In this document: in pieces, positions 15,251-23,805 of the stretch | How the letters are laid out: each line of letters begins with the position of its first letter | How positions within the stretch are numbered: the first letter of the stretch is position 1 | Assembly (NCBI GenBank): GCA_002407045.1 | Contig: DHKB01000066.1 | Location: forward strand, 1-31,213 | Source: Candidatus Bruticola papionis | Lineage (GTDB): Bacteria > Vulcanimicrobiota > Xenobia > Xenobiales > Xenobiaceae | DNA length: 31,213 bases | Direction: 5' to 3' | The notes under the pieces: model-generated | Databases searched by the model: none | What the model was told of the DNA's origin: nothing | The model's input: only the letters and a program-made list of their open reading frames with translations | Made by a program: the position numbers and the translations under genes

Positions 15251-15913
15251 ATGGAAGAAAATTGGCTGAACGACGAGTATGTAGCTTATTACAACCAAAA
15301 TTATGCCACAGAAGCCGACTATTTTGAGCAATGCTTAAATTTACTGCAAGTAAATGCTGACGATACGCTAATCGATTTCGGCTGCGGCAACGGTGAATTT
15401 TTAGGATTAGCTTCTGCTAGAGCTAAAAAAGTATATGGTTTGGACATTTCTCGCTTGCAAATCGAGCTTACCAGCAAGAATTTGAGCCATTGTCCCAATG
15501 CCGAGCTTATTTGCTCTTCTTTTACATCTTATAAGCCACAGCCCAATATATTTACTAAAGGCTTTTCCCGTAAAGCTTTGCACCACTTAACCGATGCGGA
15601 GAAAGCAATATTTGCCGAAAATATCGGCCCAGCTTTTCAAAGCGGCGCTCTGTTATATATTGAAGACGGTATCTTTTTCGAATTTGAGCGGCCGCAATTG
15701 CAAGATAATTGGGAAAAATTGAAAGAGCAAGCTGCCCAATATTACGGTAAAGCCTGGAAAGCTAAAGAGCACGATGTTATGAACAGCTTTCTCAACGAAT
15801 TTCCCTGCGGAGTAAAATATTGGCAAAGCTGCCTAGAGGAAGTCGGCTTCAAATTGATCGGCCTTATGCCTAAATGTTCCTTTTACGGCGGTATAATGTT
15901 GCAAAAGCAATAA
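15251..15913 (+). CDS. Class I SAM-dependent methyltransferase
   Basis: The 220-aa product has a Rossmann methyltransferase core: motif I LIDFGCGNGEFLGLA (about 40-54), motif II VYGLDISR (about 61-68), and a SFTSYKPQPNIF segment before the 'HHLTDAEK' post-motif region typical of ubiquinone/UbiE-type or small-molecule methyltransferases. Only one domain is present and the C-terminal half gives no specificity clue. AAGGAG lies 8 nt before the ATG, overlapping the end of the glycosyltransferase gene. A terminator follows 35 bp after the stop, so it is the last gene of the YedF-like / GT2 / methyltransferase operon. The substrate is unknown: it may modify the lipid or glycan made with the GT2 enzyme (inference). 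Confidence 0.85.
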   Translation: MEENWLNDEYVAYYNQNYATEADYFEQCLNLLQVNADDTLIDFGCGNGEFLGLASARAKKVYGLDISRLQIELTSKNLSHCPNAELICSSFTSYKPQPNIFTKGFSRKALHHLTDAEKAIFAENIGPAFQSGALLYIEDGIFFEFERPQLQDNWEKLKEQAAQYYGKAWKAKEHDVMNSFLNEFPCGVKYWQSCLEEVGFKLIGLMPKCSFYGGIMLQKQ

Positions 15914-15947
15914 AGACACCCTTTATTTTTGTTCATAACTTCACTAT

Positions 15948-15980
15948 AAGCCGCACTTTTTAGTTGCGGCTTTATTATTT
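15948..15980 (+). terminator. Rho-independent terminator after the methyltransferase
   Basis: An 8-bp perfect stem AAGCCGCA (15948-15955) / TGCGGCTT (15965-15972), a 9-nt loop, then TATTATTT. It separates the upstream operon from the radical SAM gene. Its position also argues against a radical SAM start before about 15990. Confidence 0.85.
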
Positions 15981-16140
15981 ATATGCGACAATGGCAGGAA
16001 TAGCATTATTGTTTTTTTTGCTTTTGTGGTTTGTTTTTCTTTGCCGAAAAAGCGTTAGGTGTCTGTATTTTCTCTCTTGGTTGAGTTTATTTTTGCTTTT
16101 TGGCAAACAAAATCTTTTGAATAAACGAGAAGATCTACTA

Positions 16141-17103
16141 ATGGAAGAAAAAGTAACTTTATTTGCTCCCGGTTCTTTAGGAACATGCTGGTATGGAAAA
16201 TATCACTATTTGGAACCTTGGGTAGGTTGCCAACACAATTGCCCTTATTGCTACGCTCGCTCTCGCGTAGCTGTCAACAATACTTTAAACGAACTGAATG
16301 CCAAATTTGACGATCCGGCCCTTCTTTACCCCGAAGAAGAGCTTTTGCGCCGTATTCACGAAGAAGTAAACTCCGGAAACATTAACATATTAAAGCTTTC
16401 TCGCTACACCGATATTTTTACGCCTAAGTTCGTAGAAAGCGGCCTGAGTTTGGAAATTTTAAAAATTCTCAGCGCCTCCAAAGTCAATCGAGTAATTATT
16501 ACCACTAAAGGACTGCCCAGCCGTGAAATTATCGATTTAATGAGCAAATGGCGCGAAAAGTTCTCCTATAACGCCGCCTTCAGTCCTTCAGTTATGCTCA
16601 ATCCCAATCCGCTGGCCAAATTTGTGAAAAACTTAAAGCCTTTAAAAGCGCGTTTAGAGGCTGCTGAAGAAATTTGCCAAGCTGGTTGCCAAACGACTAT
16701 TCACCTCGATCCCTTTATTGCTCAAATTGACGACCGCGACGAAGCCCTTTTACCTTTCCTCGATTTATTGGAGCAGCATCACTTAAAGCGAGTAATGTGG
16801 TCTTACTTACTCTTCTCGCCCGGCATTATGGACACTGTACGCCAAGCTTTAGCTCCAGCTGTTCTGGAAGATATTCTCTCTCGCTACAATTTTGACGCCA
16901 GCCGCAAAATTTTACCAGGCCAAGACGATACTATTTCCTTTGCCCAAAAGAACGAAGTAGCTTTAGCTTCCGTCGACAAAGTAGCTACCGCTCTTATGCA
17001 ACGCAATTTCCAATTCGTGCTCTGCTCCTTAAAGAGCATTCGCGGCCTGAATTTGCAAAAATATCCTCGCAACATGCTTTGCGACGGCAAGTTCTATGCC
17101 TAA
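16141..17103 (+). CDS. Radical SAM protein of the SplB/COG1533-like group
   Basis: The product is 320 aa from ATG 16141. VGCQHNCPYCYAR (28-40) gives the [4Fe-4S]-binding CxxxCxxC motif (Cys30, Cys34, Cys37) with the aromatic after the second Cys that is usual in radical SAM enzymes. The following region (LKLSRYTDIFTP, VIITTKGLP, HLDPFI) fits the SPL-like branch that includes spore photoproduct lyase relatives. Photodimer repair is not implied, since this branch is functionally mixed. The frame stays open upstream to a TTG at 15964 and encodes a hydrophobic stretch. ATG 15991 could add a membrane-like segment, but it lacks a Shine-Dalgarno and lies beside the terminator. GAGAAG precedes 16141. 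The stop overlaps the ATP-grasp start by 8 bp, so the two products are likely made together and act in one pathway. Confidence 0.88.
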   Translation: MEEKVTLFAPGSLGTCWYGKYHYLEPWVGCQHNCPYCYARSRVAVNNTLNELNAKFDDPALLYPEEELLRRIHEEVNSGNINILKLSRYTDIFTPKFVESGLSLEILKILSASKVNRVIITTKGLPSREIIDLMSKWREKFSYNAAFSPSVMLNPNPLAKFVKNLKPLKARLEAAEEICQAGCQTTIHLDPFIAQIDDRDEALLPFLDLLEQHHLKRVMWSYLLFSPGIMDTVRQALAPAVLEDILSRYNFDASRKILPGQDDTISFAQKNEVALASVDKVATALMQRNFQFVLCSLKSIRGLNLQKYPRNMLCDGKFYA

Positions 17104-18406
17104 GCTATTTTTGCCCAACGCTGAAAATGTCATACCAACCTCCGAAGGTGGTTTTACTGAATTTTTTCAGCATAAAACCTTGAAAGTATTCCCCCGCTTT
17201 CTTTGCTCGCTCAACCCAGGCGACGTGTTGGTAACGCCAGCTCAAATTGAGCCTTCCTTCCAGAGCTATATTTGCTCTCTGCTCGATTTAGGCGCACCAG
17301 AGCAAACGGTTATCAATGTTAAAATGGCTGCGAGCTGTCTTTTAACTGACGCCATTAAAGCCGACGCCACCGCTTTACAAACTATAAAAGAGCGCTGCCA
17401 AGGTGAAGATTGGTTTGTCGAGCCCTACATTCAGACCGAGCCTATTTTTGAGCTGGGCCAACAATTGGAGTTGCCCGTAAAAGGCACCGCCCAAAAGTAT
17501 TTGGCTTTGGGCTTAATAGACAACTTAAATAGCAAAGACTTTTGCAAAGCTTTGGCTATAGGTGCGGGTTGCCAAGTGCCGCCGGGAATGTGCGCCGACA
17601 GTAGTTCCACTTTGGAACAACTTATCGACACCGTTTCGGCCCAGCTCTCAGCCCAAAATGAGCAAAAACAGCCCAAACTTATGTTGCGCAAAATTCAATC
17701 GGCTGGCGGCGCTGGCAATTTAGCAGGCACTGCCGACGAATTGAAAACGGCTTTGCCCCAATGGTACGGCGGCAGCAGAGTATTAGTTGAGCAATTTATA
17801 GATTTTGAAACGGTTTGCGGCTCGCTCAGCTTAATAGACGATCAAGGTTGCCACTTTATAGGCTTAGACAGCCAAGTGTTTGACACTCACGGAGGTTGGT
17901 GCGGTTTTGACTATCCGGCCAACCTAACCGGCTCGGAAGCCGATGAAGCTATGTCAAAGCTATTGGCCGATATAAACCGCTTAGGTCGTTCAGTATACTT
18001 AACTGGAGCCCGAGGCTATTTAAATATGGACTGGGGCTTAACTAGAAACGAACACGGCCAACTTGAGCCGATCTTTTTGGAATGCAACTTCCGCCACAAT
18101 GGCTTCGGTTATGTAGTTGATATAGCCAAACACTTTTTTGGCCCCCATTGGTCAAGCCTGTATATAAGTTCTCGAGAGTCGTTACCTACCGCAGCTACTA
18201 CCACCGACGAAGTGCTGGATAAGCTAGGCTCACTCACCTATGAAGGGGAACCGCTCCTTTTGCATAAAACGAAAGGCAGACGCGGACTGATAATAACTTC
18301 GCCGCCAGCTCATGGCACTGTAGCTCTGGCTGCTTTGGGTGAAAGCGAAGAATATGTGGAGTCTGCTCTGGCCCTAGCCGCTCGAGCCTTAAAAGAGTTG
18401 CACTAA
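17096..18406 (+). CDS. ATP-grasp ligase resembling PGM1-type peptide ligases
   Basis: The 436-aa product begins with a pre-ATP-grasp region (about 30-75: NPGDVLVTPAQIEPSFQSYI resembles the 'P-G-D-V-V-x-P' opening of PGM1-related ligases). An ATP-grasp core follows: LMLRKIQSAGGAGNLAG (195-211) with Lys199 and the glycine-rich loop, VLVEQFID (229-236), YLNMDWGL (308-315, Asp312) and LECNFRHNGFG (328-338), the E-x-N-x-R metal/ATP-binding signature. The C-terminus (about 360-436) contains an IITSPPAHGTVALAALG segment. ATP-grasp ligases join a carboxylate to an amine or another nucleophile through an acyl-phosphate. It overlaps the radical SAM gene by 8 bp and is followed 25 bp later by an MFS exporter, which suggests a small-molecule biosynthesis operon. 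The acyl and amine substrates are unknown. Confidence 0.85.
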   Translation: MPKLFLPNAENVIPTSEGGFTEFFQHKTLKVFPRFLCSLNPGDVLVTPAQIEPSFQSYICSLLDLGAPEQTVINVKMAASCLLTDAIKADATALQTIKERCQGEDWFVEPYIQTEPIFELGQQLELPVKGTAQKYLALGLIDNLNSKDFCKALAIGAGCQVPPGMCADSSSTLEQLIDTVSAQLSAQNEQKQPKLMLRKIQSAGGAGNLAGTADELKTALPQWYGGSRVLVEQFIDFETVCGSLSLIDDQGCHFIGLDSQVFDTHGGWCGFDYPANLTGSEADEAMSKLLADINRLGRSVYLTGARGYLNMDWGLTRNEHGQLEPIFLECNFRHNGFGYVVDIAKHFFGPHWSSLYISSRESLPTAATTTDEVLDKLGSLTYEGEPLLLHKTKGRRGLIITSPPAHGTVALAALGESEEYVESALALAARALKELH

Positions 18407-18431
18407 TTTCGCATATCAGAGGTTCGAAACT

Positions 18432-19697
18432 ATGGAGAGAGTCGTTGTCGTTTTAGCTTTTATTTTAATTTTTGCTTTTAATTCAATCGACAACGCCATC
18501 TCTCCCATGGCCGACGTAATTGGCCAGAGCTTCAGCATTCCAGCCCACACGGCTTTACTGTTTATCTCTTTTTGTACTGGCGGCACCGTAGCTGGTCTGG
18601 TGTTTGGCCCTTCGCTAGTTTCAGCTTTTAAATCAAGCAAATTGCTCTTTTGGTGTACGCTCCTTTTAGCGCTCACTCAAGCAGCCTTTGCTTTTTCTTC
18701 TTCTTTCGAGCTGGGCTTAGTCTGGCGAGCCTTGTCCGGTTTGGGAGCAGGCTTTGTTGCTTCCATTATGTGGAGCCTTACTTTTCATGGCGTTTCCAAA
18801 GCCTATTTCCCAGCCATGATCGCCGTTCTAATGTCGGCTCGCCCTTTAGCCACAGCCGTCGGCGTACCGCTGGCCGGTTGGCTTACAGTCGATTTCAATT
18901 GGCGCGTGCCTATTATAATTATTGCTTTGCTTACTGCGGCCAGCGGTTTGGCTTTAGCTTGGTTTTATCCAACCGAGCACAAAAACAAAGGTGAGCAACC
19001 TAGCGACAAACCTCAAGAAGAAAAAGCTTCACCTTTATGCCAAAATTTAACTTTTAAGAGCCTTTTCTCCATTTGTAAAGCTATTGTCGAGCCTTACCAA
19101 AAAGCTTTGGCTGTGCCTCATGCCGTCACCTACTATATAGGCTCAACCATCAACCGTATGGCCTACTTTGGCTTTTACTCTCTGTGCGGCCTTTGGTTTC
19201 CCTATCATTATCATCTCGATCTTAAAGAAGTTAGCTTAGCCCTTCTGATTATCGGTTTAGCCGATTGTCTTATCAATTTCTTTACCAACAGCATAATGAA
19301 GCGCTTTGGCCATCGCTCCACATTTTTGGTAAGCATTATTTTCTCGTTGGTGCTTTTGCCGATCTTTATTTACGGCAAACTGAATATAACTGCCGCCGTG
19401 GCCGCTATTGCCATTTTTATGACTTTAGACCGCATTTACTCTATGGCTTTAGTTATTAGCGTACCAGACATGTTCCCCAGCGTGGGCGACAAAACGGCTT
19501 TTGGCTCTTTAAATACTTTTACCGCCTGGGGTGCTATGAGTATTATTGCCGCTTTGCAAGGCATTTTTACCGAGCGCTTAGGTATGGCCGCTATGGAAAC
19601 TTTACTAATTCTTTGCTTTATCGTCGGCGGCGCCATGATTACTTACATTCAGTGGAAGACTGTCTTCCATAAAGATGTGCTCGAATGCAATCGTTAA
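18432..19697 (+). CDS. Major facilitator superfamily transporter (DHA1-like, probable exporter)
   Basis: The 421-aa, roughly 12-helix protein has the MFS layout: six helices, a charged cytoplasmic loop (about 180-215, Lys/Glu/Gln-rich), and six more helices. Asp17-Asn-Ala in helix 1 (SIDNAISPMADVIG) and the motif-C-like stretch of helix 5 (ATAVGVPLAGWL, about 138-149) are typical of the drug:H+ antiporter (DHA1) group. AGAGG at 18418-18422 sits 9 nt before the ATG. It is the third gene of the radical SAM / ATP-grasp set, 25 bp downstream of the ligase. It probably exports the product of that pathway or confers self-resistance, as exporters do beside other ATP-grasp ligases such as BacE beside BacD. 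The substrate is not predictable, and import cannot be excluded. Confidence 0.88.
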   Translation: MERVVVVLAFILIFAFNSIDNAISPMADVIGQSFSIPAHTALLFISFCTGGTVAGLVFGPSLVSAFKSSKLLFWCTLLLALTQAAFAFSSSFELGLVWRALSGLGAGFVASIMWSLTFHGVSKAYFPAMIAVLMSARPLATAVGVPLAGWLTVDFNWRVPIIIIALLTAASGLALAWFYPTEHKNKGEQPSDKPQEEKASPLCQNLTFKSLFSICKAIVEPYQKALAVPHAVTYYIGSTINRMAYFGFYSLCGLWFPYHYHLDLKEVSLALLIIGLADCLINFFTNSIMKRFGHRSTFLVSIIFSLVLLPIFIYGKLNITAAVAAIAIFMTLDRIYSMALVISVPDMFPSVGDKTAFGSLNTFTAWGAMSIIAALQGIFTERLGMAAMETLLILCFIVGGAMITYIQWKTVFHKDVLECNR

Positions 19698-19947
19698 GAG
19701 CAGACAATTGCACACAAACACAACACATATAGAAGGCAGACAGAAAACAAATAGGAAAAGCGAAGGAAGCAAGCGTTCATAATAGAAACCACTTAGGCTG
19801 TCGTTAGGCAACTTTTGGGAACATGTTTTCTCATTCGCCTTACGCTCGTCCGTTTTTTCCCACAAAACAGCCTGCAGAAGACAGTTCGTTCAATTTTTTA
19901 TAAGAAAATTTGATTTAGTTTGTTTACAAATATCGGAGTGCGATAAC
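19698..19947 (+). promoter_or_regulatory. secA upstream region (250 bp)
   Basis: This gap should contain the secA promoter. No confident -35/-10 pair was found. It holds a direct repeat TTAGGC (19795-19815 area) and a 26-codon ATG-initiated frame (19823-19903, preceded by GGGA) that ends 44 bp before secA. The small frame has no signal-peptide or SecM-like arrest motif, so I do not call it a gene. There is no clear terminator for the MFS gene. Confidence 0.35.
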
Positions 19948-22551
19948 ATGGGATTCATTGAATGGCTTTTCGACCCCAACGAGCGGGAAATTAGAAAGAT
20001 CCGCAAGGTCGTCAAGAAGATCAACGACTTTGAAGAGAGTATGAAGAGTCGTTCTGACGAAGAGCTGCGCGCTCTTACCGACACTTTCCGCCAGCGTTTA
20101 CAAGGCAAAGAAACTTTAGATGATCTTTTACCCGAAGCTTTTGCGGCTGTGCGTGAAGCTTCCAAACGCACTTTAGGTTTGCGCCACTACGACGTACAAA
20201 TGATCGGTGGCGTCGTACTTCACCAGGGACGTATCGCCGAAATGAAAACTGGTGAAGGTAAAACTTTGGTAGCAACTAGCCCAGTTTACCTTAACGCTTT
20301 AACTGGACGCGGCGTCCACGTCGTTACTGTAAATGACTACTTGGCTAAACGCGACGGCCGCTGGATGGCCCCCATTTATCATTTCTTAGGCTTATCTGTC
20401 GGTATTATCAATCACGACACCGCCTACTTATATGATCCCGAAGTCGAAACTGGCGATGATAGTACCAACCACTTGCGCCCCGTACCTCGCCGCCAAGCCT
20501 ACGAAGCCGATATTACTTACGGCACCAACAACGAGTACGGTTTCGATTATTTGCGCGACAATATGGTCATGGATTTAGACCAGCGCGTCCAACGTGAGCT
20601 CAACTTTGCCATTGTCGACGAGGTCGACTCCATTTTAATTGACGAAGCCCGCACCCCGTTAATTATTTCCGGTCGCGGTACCGGCTCAACCAACATGTAC
20701 GGCCGCTACGCTCAAGTAGCTCGCGAATTGAAAAAAGACGTCCACTACACTGTAGAAGAGAAGTCGAAGACTGCTCCTTTAACTGAAGAAGGTGTAGCCA
20801 AAGTTGAGCAACTTTTAGGCTTGCGCAATCTTTTCGATCCAGACAATATGGAAACGGCCCACTTTATCGACAACGCTTTACGCGCCAAAGAATGCTACCG
20901 CAACGATATTGAGTATGTAGTTAAAAATGGTGAAATCGTTATTGTTGACGAATTTACCGGCCGCCTCATGTTCGGACGCCGCTATTCCGACGGTTTGCAC
21001 CAAGCTATCGAAGCCAAAGAAGGCGTAAAAGTCCGCCAAGAAGACCAGACTTTGGCTACTATCACTTTCCAGAATTACTTTAAGCTCTACCATAAGTTGG
21101 CCGGTATGACCGGTACGGCCTTAACCGAAGAGCGCGAATTCCGCGAAATTTACGACTTGGACGTAGTAGTAATTCCTACCAACGTAAAAGTAGCCCGTAT
21201 CGACTTGCACGACCAAGTTTACAAAAACGAGAAGTATAAATTTAAGGCTGTTTGCGCCGACATTGCCGAGCGCCATGCCAAGGGCCAACCCATTTTGGTA
21301 GGTACTCGCTCTATTGAAAAGTCGGAAGAGCTCAGCCAGCTTCTTACTAAAATGGGCATTAAACACAACGTGCTCAACGCCAAATATCACGAAAAAGAAG
21401 CTCATATTATCGCTCAGGCCGGACGTTTTGGCGCTGTAACTATCGCTACCAACATGGCTGGTCGAGGCGTCGACATCAAATTGGGCGGCGATCCTGCCGA
21501 TCCCGAAGAAGAAAAAAAAGTGCGTGAAGCTGGCGGCCTCTATATTTTAGGTACTGAGCGCCACGAATCTCGCCGTATTGACAACCAGTTGCGTGGTCGT
21601 GCCGGCCGTCAGGGCGATCCAGGTGCTTCCCGCTTCTATGTGGCTTTAGACGACGAACTTATGCGCCTCTTCGCTAGCGACAGAATCCGCAGCTTGATGG
21701 ATACTTTGGGCTTAGAAGATGAAGTTATCGAGAATCCTTTAATTTCTCGCGGTATTGAAAACGCCCAAATGAAGGTAGAGAGTCACCACTTCGAGATCCG
21801 TAAAAACGTTCTCAAGTATGACGACACCATGAACGAGCAGCGCCGCGTTATCTATGCCGACCGCGACAAGATCTTGGAAGGCAAAGACTTGCGCGAGACT
21901 ATTTACAGCTTCATTGAAGATGCGGTCAGCGATTTGGTCGATATGCATATGCACGAGCAAGCCCCGCCCGAAACTTGGGACTTCGATGGCTTAATGGTAG
22001 CTTTGCACGATCAATTAGTCTTGCCCGAAGGTGTGAGCAAGGCCGATTTGGGCGGCAAATTACCTTCTGAAATTAAAGAAACCGTAGTTGGTTGGTTACG
22101 CGAAGTATACGACAAGAAAGTGAAAGTTTTAGGCGATCAGCTTATGTCCGAATTGGAGCGTTTCACTTTATTGCGCGTTACTGACGAAAAGTGGATTGAG
22201 CACTTGAGCAATATCGAATTATTGCGCGAAGGTATCCACTTGCGCGGCTACGGTCAGAAAGACCCTCAGGTTGAATTTATCCGCGAAGCTGCCGAAGAGT
22301 TCGATGGCTTGAAACGCCGTTTGCGCGACGATACTTTGCATTATCTCTTCCGTGTCGAAGTGCAAGTTCCCGAGCAAATTGAAGAGCACATTGAACAAAA
22401 AGAGACTATGCACGCAACCTCTACCAACCGCGATAACGAAACTCCCGCCGAGCCCATTAAGCGCACCGGAGCCAAATTGGGACGCAACGATCCTTGTTGG
22501 TGCGGCAGTGGCAAAAAGTGGAAAAAGTGCCACTATCCCGAAGAGCGTTAG
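19948..22551 (+). CDS. secA: Preprotein translocase ATPase SecA
   Basis: The 867-aa cytosolic/peripheral motor drives secretory proteins through SecYEG. Walker A GEGKT lies at 102-106 within MKTGEGKTLVA, Walker B/DEAD-like DEVDSILIDEARTPLIISG near 225-243, then the preprotein cross-linking domain, NBD2 motifs (ATNMAGRGVDIKLGG and QLRGRAGRQGD), the helical scaffold, and a C-terminal zinc tail with C-x-C-x8-C-H (GRNDPCWCGSGKKWKKCH). The length is normal and complete. GGAG precedes the ATG by 9 nt. It is followed by a probable terminator and then prfB, a gene order also common in Firmicutes and related groups. Its codon use is more biased than that of its neighbours, in line with a well-expressed housekeeping gene. 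Confidence 0.98.
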   Translation: MGFIEWLFDPNEREIRKIRKVVKKINDFEESMKSRSDEELRALTDTFRQRLQGKETLDDLLPEAFAAVREASKRTLGLRHYDVQMIGGVVLHQGRIAEMKTGEGKTLVATSPVYLNALTGRGVHVVTVNDYLAKRDGRWMAPIYHFLGLSVGIINHDTAYLYDPEVETGDDSTNHLRPVPRRQAYEADITYGTNNEYGFDYLRDNMVMDLDQRVQRELNFAIVDEVDSILIDEARTPLIISGRGTGSTNMYGRYAQVARELKKDVHYTVEEKSKTAPLTEEGVAKVEQLLGLRNLFDPDNMETAHFIDNALRAKECYRNDIEYVVKNGEIVIVDEFTGRLMFGRRYSDGLHQAIEAKEGVKVRQEDQTLATITFQNYFKLYHKLAGMTGTALTEEREFREIYDLDVVVIPTNVKVARIDLHDQVYKNEKYKFKAVCADIAERHAKGQPILVGTRSIEKSEELSQLLTKMGIKHNVLNAKYHEKEAHIIAQAGRFGAVTIATNMAGRGVDIKLGGDPADPEEEKKVREAGGLYILGTERHESRRIDNQLRGRAGRQGDPGASRFYVALDDELMRLFASDRIRSLMDTLGLEDEVIENPLISRGIENAQMKVESHHFEIRKNVLKYDDTMNEQRRVIYADRDKILEGKDLRETIYSFIEDAVSDLVDMHMHEQAPPETWDFDGLMVALHDQLVLPEGVSKADLGGKLPSEIKETVVGWLREVYDKKVKVLGDQLMSELERFTLLRVTDEKWIEHLSNIELLREGIHLRGYGQKDPQVEFIREAAEEFDGLKRRLRDDTLHYLFRVEVQVPEQIEEHIEQKETMHATSTNRDNETPAEPIKRTGAKLGRNDPCWCGSGKKWKKCHYPEER

Positions 22552-22574
22552 TATTTAGCGCCACTTAGCCAAGG

Positions 22575-22620
22575 GCCCGTTCGCCTTCTTAAAATTTAGG
22601 CGCGGGCTCAATCATTTTTT
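22575..22620 (+). terminator. Probable terminator/attenuator between secA and prfB
   Basis: The arms GCCCG-TT-CGCC (22575-22585, TT bulged) and GGCGCGGGC (22599-22607) form a GC-rich stem with a 13-nt loop, followed by TCAATCATTTTTT. It is imperfect but well placed, 24 bp after the secA stop. Confidence 0.6.
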
Positions 22621-22651
22621 ACACAATTTTTGGAAAGGAAAATACTTCGTT

Positions 22652-23780
22652 ATGCTCTCCCAATTTGCCGAGCCTTTAAGCGAAGCCCGCGCCCGCGTCG
22701 AACGCATGCGCGACTATCTTTGACCTGGAAACAATCGAGCGCAAAATTCAGGAAATAGAAGCCCAATTTGGCTCCGGCCAAGTGTGGGAAGACAACGAGG
22801 CCGTCCAACGCCTCACTCAAGAACTGGCTCAATACAAAACTATAGCTCAACAGTGGCACGAACTAAATTCTGCTTTGGAAGAAGCTGAAGTGGCCGCCGA
22901 GTTGGGTACGCCAGAAAATCAAGAGGAAATAGACGAAGCCCAGCACTATTATGACGAGCTTACTCACCGCTTAGAGCGAGCCGAAACTATTTCTTTATTG
23001 AACGGCCCTTACGATAAAGCGGCCGCTATTGTAACTCTTCACGCTGGAGCTGGCGGAGTCGACGCCCAAGATTGGACAGAAATGCTCTTGCGCATGTATA
23101 TGCGCTGGGCCGAAAGTGAAGGCTACAAAGTAAGTTTAGTAGAGTATTCGCCTGCCGAAGAAGACGGCATCCATTCGGCCAGCCTCATTATAGAAGGCTT
23201 CTATCCCTTCGGCATGCTCAGTTCCGAGCACGGCGTGCACCGCTTAGTGCGCATTTCTCCTTACGACGCTGCTCACCGCCGCCACACTTCTTTTGCCAAA
23301 GTAGAAGTAGTGCCAGAATTAGCTGAAGAGCTCAATATTGAATTGCGCCCCGAAGATTTAAAGATAGACACCTATCGCTCTCAAGGCGCAGGCGGACAGC
23401 ATGTCAACAAAACCGAATCGGCGGTGCGCATTACTCACATTCCCACTGGCACAGTGGCCGCTTGTCAAAACGAGCGCTCCCAACATTCCAATAAAGAGAC
23501 GGCTATGCGCATGCTTAAAGCCAAACTTTTAGAGCTTAAACGCGAGCAACGCCAAGACACTTTAGATAATGTCAAAGGCGAAAATCGCGAAGCAGCCTGG
23601 GCCAACCAAATCCGCAACTACGTTATGCAACCTTACACTATGGTTAAAGATAGACGTACCGGCTTTGAAAATGCCAATGTAAACGCAGTGCTGGAAGGCG
23701 ACATAAATGGCTTTATGCGCAGTTGGTTGCAAGCTCGAGCTCGCTTAGGCCGCGAGCCGCAAACTAGCGACGCCATCTAA
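22652..23780 (+). CDS. prfB: Peptide chain release factor 2, made through a programmed +1 frameshift
   Basis: RF2 terminates translation at UGA and UAA. A 23-codon first frame starts at ATG 22652 (Shine-Dalgarno AAAGGA about 12 nt upstream) and ends at an in-frame TGA (22721-22723) directly after CTT. Reading resumes in +1 at GAC 22722 and continues to 23780, for a 375-aa protein of normal RF2 length. The peptidyl-tRNA hydrolysis motif GGQ is present in RSQGAGGQHVNKTES, and the domain-2 motif that reads UGA/UAA is SPY rather than the usual SPF (23256-23264, in VRISPYDAAHRRH). This is autoregulation by RF2 abundance: low RF2 makes the ribosome pause at UGA and shift. The frame beginning at 22782 is only an internal part of this gene, not its start. 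Confidence 0.96.
22718..22724 (+). promoter_or_regulatory. prfB programmed +1 frameshift site (CTT TGA C)
   Basis: The slippery CTT (22718-22720) followed by TGA and C matches the classic RF2 recoding site, including the TAT codon before CTT as in E. coli. The usual internal Shine-Dalgarno-like AGGGGG a few nt upstream is not seen. The corresponding bases are ATGCGCGAC, which lack a G-rich purine stretch. Confidence 0.92.
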
Positions 23781-23805
23781 GCTACAAGTTTTTGGGAAAA
23801 AGATT

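Noticed and set aside
16141..17103. Radical SAM gene considered as spore photoproduct lyase
   Set aside because: Only the SPL-like branch is supported; the neighbours are not sporulation or repair genes and a diderm SLH-porin host gives no sign of sporulation here.
19823..19903. 26-codon frame before secA, considered as a SecM-like leader
   Set aside because: No signal peptide, no arrest-type C-terminus and only a weak GGGA site; probably chance.
22782..23780. prfB starting at ATG 22782
   Set aside because: That ATG is internal; the CTT-TGA-C recoding site and upstream 23 codons show the true start at 22652.
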